A stretch of 33,092 nucleotides of DNA, from assembly GCA_937929805.1 (NCBI GenBank), contig CALFUT010000032.1, positions 1 through 33,092 on the forward strand, in the 5' to 3' direction. The DNA is from an uncultured Pirellulaceae bacterium. GTDB taxonomy: Bacteria > Planctomycetota > Planctomycetia > Pirellulales > Pirellulaceae. The first letter of the stretch is position 1, and the number at the start of each line of letters is the position of its first letter. The notes under the pieces were generated by a model. It saw only the letters and a program-made list of their open reading frames with translations. It searched no databases and was not told where the DNA came from. Positions 18,508 through 26,159 of this stretch are shown here, piece after piece. Made by a program: the position numbers and the translations under genes.

Positions 18508-18535
18508 ATTGTATACAAATGTCCATTTTTTTCAA
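18508..18535 (-). promoter_or_regulatory. lexA promoter with candidate LexA operator
   Basis: On the minus strand, TTGAAA (18535-18530) and TACAAT (18513-18508) are separated by 16 nt, a fair sigma70-type promoter. The perfect palindrome TTGTATACAA at 18509-18518 overlaps the -10 hexamer, the position expected for a self-repressing operator. The assignment to LexA is inferred from location only. Confidence 0.5.
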
Positions 18536-18589
18536 ACCGGCGAATCCAACGAGTGCGATGGCGCGGGCTGCCGGCACAATTCGTGTGGT

Positions 18590-19189
18590 CTAGCCAATCG
18601 AGAACCGGTCGCTCGTCCTACAATAGTCACGACCTCCCATGCGTCCGACCAGATCAATCAGCTCCGGGTCGATCCTTCCACTTTCATCGATCGCAGCGTC
18701 ATGCACATGGATCAGTTCGATTTTCCCAAGGATCAAATTTGCACCGGTCGGGCCGTCACCTACTTTAATCAACTGGAACAACCGGCACTCGAAATGAATC
18801 GGCGAGCCATCAATGCGGGGCGGCGAGACTCGCACGGAATCGATCGTGGTTAGGTTGGCCAGATCGATCTCACTTTCCTCGTATGGCAAATCGGCGGCGG
18901 TTTGAGCCATCGGATTTGCCATGAAGAACGGCACGACGTTGACCACAAACTGTTCATTGGCCACGATGTTGCGAACGGTATCTTTTGGGGAGCCGTCCGG
19001 TTTGTTGACCACTGAAAAACTAAGCACCGCCGGGTCGCTACAAACGCCATTGAAGTAACTAAACGGAGCCAAATTGGTAGCTCCGGTTGGTGAAACGGTT
19101 GAAACCCACGCGATTGGCCGCGGGGCGATGGCTCGAATCATCGTCTTGTAAACTTCTTTGGCCGAGACTTTAGCGGGATCAATTTCCAT
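18590..19189 (-). CDS. Flavin reductase-like FMN-binding protein
   Basis: A 199-residue protein of the flavin reductase (DIM6/NTAB) domain family. The split-barrel FMN-binding pattern is visible: IAPRPIAWVSTVSPTGATNL near residues 21-40, APFSYFNGVCSDPAVLSFSV, then KDTVRNIVANEQFVVNVV. Members of this group reduce or bind FMN and use NAD(P)H; the substrate of this one is unknown. The C-terminal third (GDYC-like end, RMGGRDYCRTSDRFSIG) matches the usual family tail. Divergent from the SDR gene, with 123 nt between them that should contain both promoters. Confidence 0.9.
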   Translation of the reverse strand: MEIDPAKVSAKEVYKTMIRAIAPRPIAWVSTVSPTGATNLAPFSYFNGVCSDPAVLSFSVVNKPDGSPKDTVRNIVANEQFVVNVVPFFMANPMAQTAADLPYEESEIDLANLTTIDSVRVSPPRIDGSPIHFECRLFQLIKVGDGPTGANLILGKIELIHVHDAAIDESGRIDPELIDLVGRMGGRDYCRTSDRFSIG

Positions 19190-19312
19190 GATTTCATTGC
19201 GGAAAAATCGGTGCGCCCTGATTCAATGCGATCGAATTCGTTAAACTCTGGGCGAACGAGTTACTCGATCATGGGAACTTGAGTTTATCAGAAATTTTGC
19301 CGATCCAATTTC

Positions 19313-20074
19313 ATGAGCCAATCAAACTCCAACGAACCGTCGCCCGTTTGCATGGTGACCGGTGGCTCCAGTGGCATTGGGCTAGCGGTGTCGCGACGGT
19401 TTGCGGCCGAAGGTTATCAGTTGGCCATCTGCGGCCGAAACGAACAGAAACTGACGGCGGCTGCCAACGTCATCGATCAGGTGGCACTCGATGCCGGGCA
19501 CGTGAACAAAGTTTTTTCGTTTGTCGCAGACCTTGCAGATGTCGCTCAAGCGAAGTCGTTCGCCGCCGCGACGCTCGATCGCTTCGCCCAAGTCGACGTG
19601 CTGGTGAACAATGCGGCTTTGGCTCCGCTGGCCGAATTCGATGCCATTTCGCCCGAGTCCTTCGAGGCGACCACGAATGTAAATATCCGCAGCGTGTTCT
19701 ATCTTAGCCAAACGATTTGGAAGTCGATGAAGCAGCGGCCGGCTCAGGTTTCAAAGACGATCGTCAACATTTCCTCGCTGGCGGCCGTGGATCCGTTTCC
19801 GGGGTTCAGTCTGTACGGAGCCTGCAAGGCTTGGGTGGATTTGTTGACCGAGGCTTTAGCAACCGAAGGGGAAGGGCAGGGCATCCGAGTCTGCTCCGTC
19901 CGCCCCGGCGCAGTCGAGACTCCGTTGCTGCGAGGATTGTTCCCGGATTTTCCGCCAGAGCAATGTGTTTCTCCTGACACGGTTGCGGAAACCGTTTGGG
20001 GCTGCGTTGCTAAACCTGAAAAATTCCCAAGTGGCGGACACTTTCACGTGACGGCTGAAACTGAGCCCGGCTAA
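19313..20074 (+). CDS. Short-chain dehydrogenase/reductase (SDR)
   Basis: A 253-residue classical SDR, an NAD(P)-dependent oxidoreductase in the cytosol. The Rossmann glycine motif is TGGSSGIG near residues 16-23; NNAA follows near residue 98; the active-site Ser is in NISSLAA and the catalytic pair is YGACK. PGAVETPLL is the usual segment after the active site. R42 in CGRNEQK after the second strand suggests a preference for NADP. The substrate cannot be read from sequence. Divergent from the flavin reductase gene; no partner gene downstream in tight spacing. Confidence 0.93.
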   Translation: MSQSNSNEPSPVCMVTGGSSGIGLAVSRRFAAEGYQLAICGRNEQKLTAAANVIDQVALDAGHVNKVFSFVADLADVAQAKSFAAATLDRFAQVDVLVNNAALAPLAEFDAISPESFEATTNVNIRSVFYLSQTIWKSMKQRPAQVSKTIVNISSLAAVDPFPGFSLYGACKAWVDLLTEALATEGEGQGIRVCSVRPGAVETPLLRGLFPDFPPEQCVSPDTVAETVWGCVAKPEKFPSGGHFHVTAETEPG

Positions 20075-20090
20075 ATTTGAATACAATCAG

Positions 20091-20113
20091 TTTCCTGTTC
20101 AGGGGAACTGTCA
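20091..20113. repeat. Short repeat with GTTC/GAAC dyad, copy 1
   Basis: TTTCCTGTTCAGGGGAACTG plus GTCA-like tail, just before the QueD-like gene. It contains the dyad TGTTC-N4-GAAC. A near-identical copy occurs after the gene at 20980-21001. Confidence 0.55.
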
Positions 20114-20143
20114 CTTCCTAATTCCTGTTAACAATTTCGGTTT

Positions 20144-20932
20144 ATGATTCGAGTCTCCCGCGAAATTCGATTTCCTCTGCTGCCCGCCGACCAGTTCACA
20201 GGCCAGAAACCTTTGAATTCTTGGGTGGGTGGCCCCGCCACGAATCGGTTGGTGCCTAGGCTATGCCTCCGTTGCACGGTCGAGGGCGAGGTTGATTCTC
20301 GGACCGGCTACCTGTGTAACATCAAATTGCTAGATAAACTACTCCGCGACGCCGTGGCGGAAACGATCAAGCAAAAGGGTGTACATGAGCTGACAGCCGA
20401 ATCGTTTCTAACGACCGTCGCTGGTCAGTGCCGAGGCTTGTGGCAACACTCGGCAAAGCTGATCGCGTTGGAGTTGGATGTTTCTTCGTTGGTCACGTGG
20501 CGAATTACTATGGAAAGCGACCCAATGATCTCAATGACCGAACAATTTGAATTCTCCGCCGCTCATCGGCTTCACTGCGACGAGCTGACCGATGAGCAAA
20601 ATCGCGAAATTTTCGGCAAGTGCAATTTACCGGGAGGCCATGGGCACAACTATGTCGTGGAGGTCACCGTTAGTCGGCGTGATGTTGGATCGGACGGGCA
20701 AGTGATTGATGTGGATAAGTTTGAGTCGACGGTCAATCGGCTGGTGATTGATCGGCTGGATCACAAGAACTTGAACATCGATGAACCTCATTTCAAAACG
20801 GTCAACCCAACGGTGGAGAACATTGCCGTCGCGATTCATGGTTGGCTGGACAAGCAATTTGAAGACGCGAAACTTGAGAAAGTCCGCGTTTACGAAACCC
20901 CCAAGACATGGGCCGAGTTTCCGACCTGCTGA
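20144..20932 (+). CDS. 6-carboxytetrahydropterin/6-pyruvoyltetrahydropterin synthase family, duplicated domain
   Basis: A 262-residue protein built from two halves. The C-terminal half (about 128-262) is a complete PTPS/QueD domain: zinc ligands H141 (FSAAHRLHC), H166 and H168 (GGHGHNY), catalytic C160 (GKC), D206-H207 (LDHKNLN) and E251 (VYETPK). It would act in queuosine precursor or pterin synthesis. The N-terminal half (1-125) has matching structural spacing (EIRFPLLPADQ, then CTVEGEVDSRTGYLCNIKLLD) but lacks the histidines, so it is probably a degenerate non-catalytic copy. Normal QueD is about 120-140 residues. No other queuosine genes are nearby, so QueD and PTPS roles cannot be separated. 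An internal ATG near residue 123 could give the catalytic half alone. Confidence 0.85.
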   Translation: MIRVSREIRFPLLPADQFTGQKPLNSWVGGPATNRLVPRLCLRCTVEGEVDSRTGYLCNIKLLDKLLRDAVAETIKQKGVHELTAESFLTTVAGQCRGLWQHSAKLIALELDVSSLVTWRITMESDPMISMTEQFEFSAAHRLHCDELTDEQNREIFGKCNLPGGHGHNYVVEVTVSRRDVGSDGQVIDVDKFESTVNRLVIDRLDHKNLNIDEPHFKTVNPTVENIAVAIHGWLDKQFEDAKLEKVRVYETPKTWAEFPTC

Positions 20933-20934
20933 AG

Positions 20935-21001
20935 TATCGCTGTCCACGTGAGCTATCGCCGTCCTTTTGAGCCATCGCATTTCCTGTTCAGCGGAACGTC
21001 A
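20935..21001. repeat. Imperfect 19-nt tandem units ending in GTTC/GAAC copy 2
   Basis: Units at 20935-20953 and 20954-20972 share TATCGC.GTCC....GAGC, and a third diverged unit begins at 20973 (CATCGC). The third runs into TTTCCTGTTCAGCGGAACG at 20980-20998, the second copy of the repeat seen before the QueD-like gene. It fills the gap between the convergent QueD-like and NADH dehydrogenase genes. Confidence 0.55.
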
Positions 21002-21011
21002 GCGAAGAGAG

Positions 21012-22313
21012 CTAAGAAGGGCCGCCGCTTTGTTTCGGTCCGTTTTCCGGTGTCTCGTAAAAACGCCAATTTTTGTTGACGATTAGACGAGCGCCGCGAC
21101 GGAATGTGAAAAACGACCACGCCCAGCTAAGCACCACAAAAAACCGATTGCGAAAACCGGTCAGGAAGAAAATGTGCACGACCAGCCAAACGAGCCACGC
21201 GAAAAAACCGGCAAAGCGAAACTTACCGACTTCGGCGATGGCGCGGCTGCGGCCGATAGTTGCCATCTGACCTTTGTCGAAATACTTGAATTCAGAACGA
21301 GTTGAGCCTCCGACTTCTTGAAGAATCGTATCGGCGACGAAGCGGCCTTGCTGAGCCGCGACGGGAGCCTGCCCCGGCAATTGTTTGCCACTTTTGGGGT
21401 CAATGAACGAACATTGGTCGCCCGCCACAAAAATGTTCGAATGGTCCGGCACAGACAGATCCTTTTCAACAACGATGCGGCCTGCTCGATCGCATTGGAA
21501 ACCACATTTTTTCCCGAGCGAAGAAGCTTGCACTCCGGCGGCCCACAAAACGGTTCCCGCTTGAATCTTCTCGTCTGCCAGTTCAACTCCCTCGGCATCG
21601 ATATTCTTTACTCGGCTGGAAGTCCAGATTTGAACGCCCAGTTGTTCCAAAAATCGCATCGCTTTCGTCGCGAGAGACTCGTCGAACATTCCTAGAATTC
21701 GAGGCTCCGCTTCAACCAAAATCACGCGTGCGGAACTCGGGTCGATATTGCGAAAGTCCTTCGATAGAGTGAATCGGCTCATTTCGCCAATCGCTCCGGC
21801 CAGTTCGACACCTGTTGGGCCACCCCCCACGACAACGAAGGTGAGCAGTTTCTTGCGTTCGGCGGAATCGTTGGAAGCTTCAGCCTTCTCAAACGAGCCC
21901 AACACTCGGCGGCGAATTTCGGTTGCTTGTTCGATGGTCTTCAAACCGGGAGCGAACGGTTCCCAGTGCTCATTCCCAAAATACCCGTGCTTGGCTCCAC
22001 ATGCCATTAGCAGATAGTCGTAACTAATTTCCCCGTCGTTGGTCACGATCAGATTTCGGTCTGTGTCTAGCGACTTTACCTCGTTGCACACAACTTTCGA
22101 ATTCTCAGCACCCGACAGAATGCTGCGAATTGGTGCGGCGATTTCAGCGGGACTCAGGCCAGCCATTGCGACCTGATAAAGCAACGGCTGGAACAGATGA
22201 TGGTTCCTGCGATCGATTAAAGTCACGTGAACTTCAGGCTGGTTGGCTAACCGTTTAGCTGCCGCGAGTCCGGCAAATCCACCACCGATAATGACCACAT
22301 GTTTTCGATCCAT
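21012..22313 (-). CDS. Type II NADH dehydrogenase (NDH-2)
   Basis: A 433-residue FAD enzyme that passes electrons from NADH to quinone without pumping protons; membrane-associated. Start at ATG 22313 gives MDRKHVVIIGGGFAGLAAAK, placing the FAD-binding glycine motif at the N-terminus; a longer frame to 22400 adds 29 residues without support. The NADH-binding motif FVVVGGGPTGVELAG lies near residue 160, and FVAGDQCSF with QAPVAAQQG near residues 300-330. The C-terminal hydrophobic segment (FFAWLVWLVVHIFFLTGF) fits the membrane-anchoring tail of NDH-2. It supplies quinol to the respiratory chain and so links functionally, though not by position, to the oxidase genes. Confidence 0.93.
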   Translation of the reverse strand: MDRKHVVIIGGGFAGLAAAKRLANQPEVHVTLIDRRNHHLFQPLLYQVAMAGLSPAEIAAPIRSILSGAENSKVVCNEVKSLDTDRNLIVTNDGEISYDYLLMACGAKHGYFGNEHWEPFAPGLKTIEQATEIRRRVLGSFEKAEASNDSAERKKLLTFVVVGGGPTGVELAGAIGEMSRFTLSKDFRNIDPSSARVILVEAEPRILGMFDESLATKAMRFLEQLGVQIWTSSRVKNIDAEGVELADEKIQAGTVLWAAGVQASSLGKKCGFQCDRAGRIVVEKDLSVPDHSNIFVAGDQCSFIDPKSGKQLPGQAPVAAQQGRFVADTILQEVGGSTRSEFKYFDKGQMATIGRSRAIAEVGKFRFAGFFAWLVWLVVHIFFLTGFRNRFFVVLSWAWSFFTFRRGARLIVNKNWRFYETPENGPKQSGGPS

Positions 22314-22473
22314 CGTTTTACTGGCCCGACTGTTGGGTGAACTTTTGTAAGGTTGTAGCTTGGCTGACCAATCGATCACCAAGAAGGATATCGCAATCAC
22401 GCGTCCGGTTCACTTGAATTTCTTCGTCCGAGAACACTCAAGACTTTCTCAAGGAGACCGCCCGAACCTCGAA

Positions 22474-22962
22474 TCAGTTCATCAACTTTTTCCGCAAGTC
22501 CGGGACAATTTCCTGTGGCACGAATCGAGCCAACTGCTCGTCGCTGGCCAACGGCGTCAGTTGCTTGATCAGCGAGCTAGAAACGTGCGCGTAATCGGCA
22601 TCGGCCATTAGGAAGACGGTTTCCAGTTCCGAATTCAGACGGCGGTTCGCCATCGACATGGTGAACTCGCCCGCGATATCGGTCAGCGGCCGAACGCCTC
22701 GGATCATGACTCGCGTTCCGCATTCTTCCACGAAGTTGACCGCGAGGCCCTCAAAGCAACGGACTTCGATATTGTCCAAGTGTCGAGTACAACGCTGGAC
22801 CAAGTCGACACGTTCATTCGGTTCGAACAGCCCTTGCTTCTCTGCGTTGATGCCGATCCCGACAACCAGTTCTCCAACCAGACGGCTACTGCGCTCGATC
22901 ACGTTCAAGTGTCCAAGCGTGATGGGATCAAAAGATCCTGTGTATACCGCTTTCTTCATCAA
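22474..22962 (-). CDS. coaD: Phosphopantetheine adenylyltransferase
   Basis: A 162-residue nucleotidyltransferase for the penultimate step of coenzyme A synthesis, joining 4'-phosphopantetheine and ATP. The N-terminal YTGSFDPITLGHLNVIERS carries the HxGH-like signature (T/xxGH) of the family. MIRGVRPLTDIAGEFTMSMA and the ISS-type motif (HVSSSLIK) near residue 130 are also as expected. Length is typical. There are two adjacent ATG codons (22962 and 22959); the second may be the real start. Divergent from the small membrane protein gene, with a 355-nt intergenic region. No obvious terminator follows; NDH-2 begins about 160 nt downstream on the same strand. Confidence 0.96.
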   Translation of the reverse strand: MMKKAVYTGSFDPITLGHLNVIERSSRLVGELVVGIGINAEKQGLFEPNERVDLVQRCTRHLDNIEVRCFEGLAVNFVEECGTRVMIRGVRPLTDIAGEFTMSMANRRLNSELETVFLMADADYAHVSSSLIKQLTPLASDEQLARFVPQEIVPDLRKKLMN

Positions 22963-23154
22963 ATTGCCTCGCCGATCCCCACTTTTGATGCCCGGTTCGA
23001 TCGGGCCCTGTTACCACTATAAGCGATACAGCCGACCGATGCGTTACCCAAAAGCTCAGTTTGGGCGCTGAGATCGTTCCAACCGATGATTCGATAGGAT
23101 GGTTCTATCCCCGTTGCTTCGCCTGAAGCCATGAGGGATCTGTGTGTACCCGTC

Positions 23155-23182
23155 GTGACATCCGACCTTACCTAACTATACT
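23155..23182 (+). promoter_or_regulatory. Candidate sigma70 promoter for the small membrane protein
   Basis: GTGACA (23155-23160) and TATACT (23177-23182) are separated by 16 nt; each differs from consensus at one position. It implies a 5' untranslated region of about 130 nt before GTG 23318, with a possible stem GGTGG/CCACC near 23198-23229. The rest of 22963-23317 holds nothing else that I can support. Confidence 0.45.
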
Positions 23183-23317
23183 AATTCGGGTGTTTACGGG
23201 TGGGAAACAGGCTTGTTGGCTTCCACCGAATGAATGATTCGACTTTGCGACTGAGTAAGCAGCCAATTCGGCAACTATTTCTGCTGACCAATTAAACGTC
23301 ACTCTAAGGAAACCGCT

Positions 23318-23521
23318 GTGCCTAAAGGGCTTTGCATTATCGCGCTCACGATTTCAATGATCGTGTTTGCGCTATTCTTGATGGACTTGATCATGGGTCT
23401 TTCGGGCATGCAGCATCTGGCGCCGTTTAAGTACGCCAACATGGTGTTCGACATCATTGCGATCGTCGTTTCTCTGATCTTAGGCGTCATGAGCTGGTTT
23501 ACGTTTCGCGAGCAGGTCTAA
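23318..23521 (+). CDS. Small two-helix membrane protein
   Basis: A 67-residue hydrophobic peptide with two transmembrane helices: CIIALTISMIVFALFLMDLI and MVFDIIAIVVSLILGVMSW, joined by a short loop. The start is GTG at 23318, preceded by AAGGA with 8 nt spacing, which decides the start. It ends in FREQV with the stop codon touching a tandem repeat array. No known family is recognised. The good ribosome binding site, upstream promoter and coherent membrane topology argue that it is expressed. Confidence 0.75.
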   Translation: MPKGLCIIALTISMIVFALFLMDLIMGLSGMQHLAPFKYANMVFDIIAIVVSLILGVMSWFTFREQV

Positions 23522-23802
23522 GGCAAGTGGCAGCGTGAAACCTACCTCCGTATCGAAAAAATCAATCGAACTCCCAATACCCCGATCGGTAGATTCAAAC
23601 TTGCCTTCTGCCCAAGGCAAGTGGCAGCGTGAAACCTACCTGCGTAGCGAAAAAATCAATCGAACTTCCAATACCCTGATCGGTAGATTCAAACTTGCCT
23701 TCTGCCCAAGGCAAGTAGCAGAGTGAAACCTGCCTGTGTATCGAAAAAAATAATCGAACTTCCAATACCCTGATCGGTAGTTTGAATTTGCCTTCTGCCT
23801 AA
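23521..23802. repeat. 94-nt tandem repeat, three copies
   Basis: Copies at 23521-23614, 23615-23708 and 23709-23802 have an exact 94-nt period and few differences; the third is the most diverged. Each copy starts AGGCAAGT and ends TTGCCTTCTGCC, and has internal dyad symmetry (AACCTACC against GGTAGATT; AGGCAAGT against ACTTGCCT), so each can fold as a hairpin. The array begins at the stop codon of the small membrane protein and ends at the hemD stop codon. A diverged fourth copy lies at 25404-25499. Confidence 0.9.
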
Positions 23803-24611
23803 TTTGCTTCTCTCGCCGCGATGATCGCCTCGATGATGCCCGACATGTTGTAGGCCGTCGCTTCGGCGGAGGGCGAGTACCCAAGTTCGCGTAGTGTGGT
23901 CGAGGTTGTCGGGCTGATGCTGACCAGTTTGGTTTGGTTGATAGTTTCGCCAAAGAGTCGCACCGCCGATTCCGCGATAGCCGAACTGGTCACGGTCACC
24001 CAGTCGATTTCACCTGCTTCCATGGCTTGCATCGAGTTTGCGGATACCGCTTTACGATCGACGCTTCGATACGCGACCACTTGTTCGAACTTGATGCCGG
24101 CGTCGCTCAAGCAGTCCGGTAGCAGGTCGCTTCCTCGATCAGCACGGACGATCAACGTTTTTCCGTTGCTTTCATCGTCAGGGTGATCGATCAAGAAGTT
24201 TGCCATCGAGCTGCTGTCTGACTTGCCCGGCACTGACATTGCTTCGATATCCCGATCGGCCAACGCCTCACACGTCGCCCGGCCGATCCCCAGCACTTGA
24301 ACCTCGGCCCGCTTCAGCGTCTCGCGCAGTTTTGCGGTTTGGGCAAGTTGGGTGGATCGATCGACGAAGAAGCGAACTCCGTTAACGCTGACGAAGACAA
24401 GTGTCGATACTCGTCCTTCCACCGTTTCTCGGATGGCTCGATCCAGATCGCTCCATTCCGTGGGCGGCAGAATCTCAATCACGGGCTCGATCAGCACGTC
24501 TGCTCCCAGCTTACGCAGGGAATCGGCCATTGATTGGGCTTGGCGCTCCGGGCGAGTGACCAGCACGGTCAGGCCAGCCAGCGGCGATTTCGAGTTTGAC
24601 TCAGAATTCAA
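23799..24611 (-). CDS. hemD: Uroporphyrinogen-III synthase
   Basis: A 270-residue enzyme that closes hydroxymethylbilane into uroporphyrinogen III in tetrapyrrole synthesis. The family is weakly conserved but recognisable: LTVLVTRPERQAQSMADSLR at the N-terminus, LVFVSVNGVRFFVD, GIGRATCEAL, the second-domain RADRGSDLLPDCLSDAG, and VTSSAIAESAVRLF with SISPTTSTTLRELGY at the C-terminus. The start must be TTG 24611: a TGA lies two codons upstream in frame and the next ATG would remove the conserved first strand. The start abuts a 103-nt tandem array and the stop lies in a 94-nt tandem array. Heme made by this pathway also feeds the oxidase. Confidence 0.88.
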   Translation of the reverse strand: MNSESNSKSPLAGLTVLVTRPERQAQSMADSLRKLGADVLIEPVIEILPPTEWSDLDRAIRETVEGRVSTLVFVSVNGVRFFVDRSTQLAQTAKLRETLKRAEVQVLGIGRATCEALADRDIEAMSVPGKSDSSSMANFLIDHPDDESNGKTLIVRADRGSDLLPDCLSDAGIKFEQVVAYRSVDRKAVSANSMQAMEAGEIDWVTVTSSAIAESAVRLFGETINQTKLVSISPTTSTTLRELGYSPSAEATAYNMSGIIEAIIAAREAN

Positions 24612-24817
24612 TGCTCAGCACTCGCCAACAGAAAAATGACGGATTTGAGTAAGCGAAAATCGCATGTTTCGTGGCCCAGTCGTCATCCAAGATAGTAAAT
24701 TTTAGTTTCGCGAGTGCTCAGCACTCGCCCAGAGAAAAATGACGGATTTGGGTAAGCGAAACCCGAACGTTTCGCGGCCCAGTCGTCTTGAAAGTCCGTA
24801 GGTTATTGTTTCGCGAG
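24612..24817. repeat. 103-nt tandem repeat, two copies
   Basis: Copies at 24612-24714 and 24715-24817 have an exact 103-nt period, and the first bases of a third follow. Shared blocks include GAAAAATGACGGATTTG, AAGCGAAA, GGCCCAGTCGTC and TTTCGCGAGTGCT. At the junction GCGAGTGCTCAGCACTCGC is a perfect 19-nt palindrome. The array lies directly upstream of the hemD TTG start. From 24818 to 25015 I see only a GC-rich imperfect dyad (24840-24895) and the rpsT leader. Confidence 0.88.
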
Positions 24818-25015
24818 TGCTTAAACCAGTCAGAATGTGTGGTCGGAGCCCGAGCGAGCTTTGCTCAAGGCGAGGCCGGTCGCTCCGTGTGAGACCAAAA
24901 ACACCGGAAAACCGCCGAAATCACGAGGTTTTAGCGGTGGACAGCCAAGCCAACACTTGGCATATTATTGCGTTCCAGAATTTAGTTACAAAATCCGTAA
25001 GCAGTATTTTTTAGT

Positions 25016-25291
25016 ATGCCTAACAATCCAAGTACCGCAAAGCGTCTTCGTCAGACAAAAGTCCGCACAGAACGGAACAAGTCGATCAAGTCTGCTATGA
25101 AGACCCAGATGAAAAAAGTTCTCCAGTGCGCCGCTGATGGCGACATTGCGACTGCCGAATCTGAGTACAAATTGGCCGCGAAGAAGATCGATCGCGCCGG
25201 TGCAAAAAAGGTCATCCACCTGAACAAAGCTGCGCGTGCGAAGTCACGTCTGCAGCGTGCGATCAAAGCCGCCAAGAACCCGGCTGCCTGA
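25016..25291 (+). CDS. rpsT: 30S ribosomal protein S20
   Basis: A 91-residue, highly basic protein that binds 16S rRNA in the small subunit. MPNNPSTAKRLRQTKVRTER at the N-terminus, KSAMKTQMKKVLQ in the middle and LNKAARAKSRLQRAIKAAK at the C-terminus fit the all-helical S20 family and its normal length. It is monocistronic, with an intrinsic terminator about 75 nt after the stop codon. A weak promoter (TGGACA and TATTAT, 19 nt apart) lies about 50 nt upstream of the ATG; no strong ribosome binding site is visible. Confidence 0.96.
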   Translation: MPNNPSTAKRLRQTKVRTERNKSIKSAMKTQMKKVLQCAADGDIATAESEYKLAAKKIDRAGAKKVIHLNKAARAKSRLQRAIKAAKNPAA

Positions 25292-25362
25292 TCTCGAAAT
25301 CCTGACTTCCCCCCTCCGTTTTGTCGGGAGTCAGGATCACAACCGAACACCACCAAGACCTG

Positions 25363-25397
25363 CGGCCCGCGATTTTATCGCGGGTCGTTTATTTTTG
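25363..25397 (+). terminator. rpsT intrinsic terminator
   Basis: CCCGCGAT (25366-25373) and ATCGCGGG (25377-25384) pair perfectly around TTT and are followed by a T-rich run (TTTATTTTT). Placed about 75 nt after the rpsT stop codon. Confidence 0.85.
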
Positions 25398-25403
25398 GGG
25401 CCA

Positions 25404-25499
25404 AGGCAGGTGGCAGAATGTAAGCCACCATCAAATTGAGGAAATCCTTCGAGGTTTCGTTCTATTTAACAGGTAGGTTTAAACTTGCCTTCAGCCTAA
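25404..25499. repeat. Diverged fourth copy of the 94-nt repeat
   Basis: Begins AGGCAGGTGGCAGAATG and ends GTTTAAACTTGCCTTCAGCC, matching both ends of the 94-nt unit at 23521-23802, while the middle differs. It shows that the unit is a dispersed family and not only a local tandem array. Confidence 0.7.
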
Positions 25500-25505
25500 G
25501 TGTTC

Positions 25506-26159
25506 GCCGCGAATGCGGCGTCAGCATGTAGCTGCGGGTGAAACCCGCAGAGCAGGTTCCTCAAAAACCAAGCCGCGAATGCGGTGAAAGTGCTCACCCA
25601 TGATGTTCGCGTTCAAACAAAAATCGGTCTTCAAACTGAATATTGTGTCGCTTGAGCATCAACACGTATTCTTGCTTAAACGTTAATTTTCGATGGTGAA
25701 TCTCCTGATTCTGAATGTAGTCGCGCACAGATTCAATTTGAGAAAAACTGACCGTGAAGGCTCCGTAACCTTTTTGCCAGCGAAAATCTTGGCTCACCAG
25801 ATTCGAATCGTTGATCCATTTTGATGTGCCTGACTTCACGTCACGGATGAAATTCGAAACGCTTTCCGTTGGAGGGATGTTCATCAACAGGTGAATGTGA
25901 TCTTCGACACCGCCAACTTCAAGAAGGTGCCCTTTTCGTCCGCGGATCGTACCACCCATGTACTCGTAAACTCGTTCGCGAACATCACAGGACGTCGATA
26001 TTTCGTGCTGAACACGACGTGGTAAGTGAGTTGGGTATGCGATCCCATCTGAACCTTTCGAGTGCGTGTGTTTGCTGTCACCGCGTTCGCGGCTGATGTT
26101 TAAGGGGCGATTGTACTGCGGGCTTCACCCGCAGCTATCCGCTTTTACCGCATTCGCGG
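25506..26159. mobile_element. REP/RAYT locus with inverted REP-like hairpins
   Basis: A Y1 transposase gene lies between clustered short hairpins. Left side: GCCGCGAATGCGGC (25506-25519), GTAG followed by the hairpin CTGCGGGT-GAA-ACCCGCAG (25528-25550), and GCCGCGAATGCGG (25572-25584). Right side: CCGCGTTCGCGG (26081-26092), CTGCGGG-CTTCA-CCCGCAG (26116-26134, preceded by ATAG on the opposite strand) and CCGCATTCGCGG (26148-26159). The two CTGCGGG hairpins are in inverted orientation. A more degenerate copy follows near 26185-26199. GTAG next to a hairpin is the recognised layout of REP sequences that RAYT proteins bind. Confidence 0.82.
25594..26048 (-). pseudogene. REP-associated tyrosine transposase (RAYT, IS200-like Y1), frameshifted
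   Basis: The likely start is ATG 26048 (AAGG upstream), giving MGSHTQLTYHVVFSTKYRRP. The frame then shifts between about 25972 and 25984, and the protein continues in another frame as RERVYEYMGGTIRGRKGHLL to the stop at 25594. Total length is about 151 codons, as in RAYT/TnpA proteins. The HUH metal motif is intact (VEDHIHLLMNI), as is the catalytic tyrosine in YIQNQEIHHR. RAYTs cut single-stranded DNA at REP hairpins and seldom move themselves. One missing or extra base explains the break; a sequencing error or recoding cannot be excluded. The first reading frame alone would end early with unrelated residues. Confidence 0.85.

Noticed and set aside
23521-23802. CRISPR array
   Set aside because: The 94-nt units are directly adjacent with no variable spacers, and no cas genes are nearby. 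The same applies to 11032-11157 and 24612-24817.
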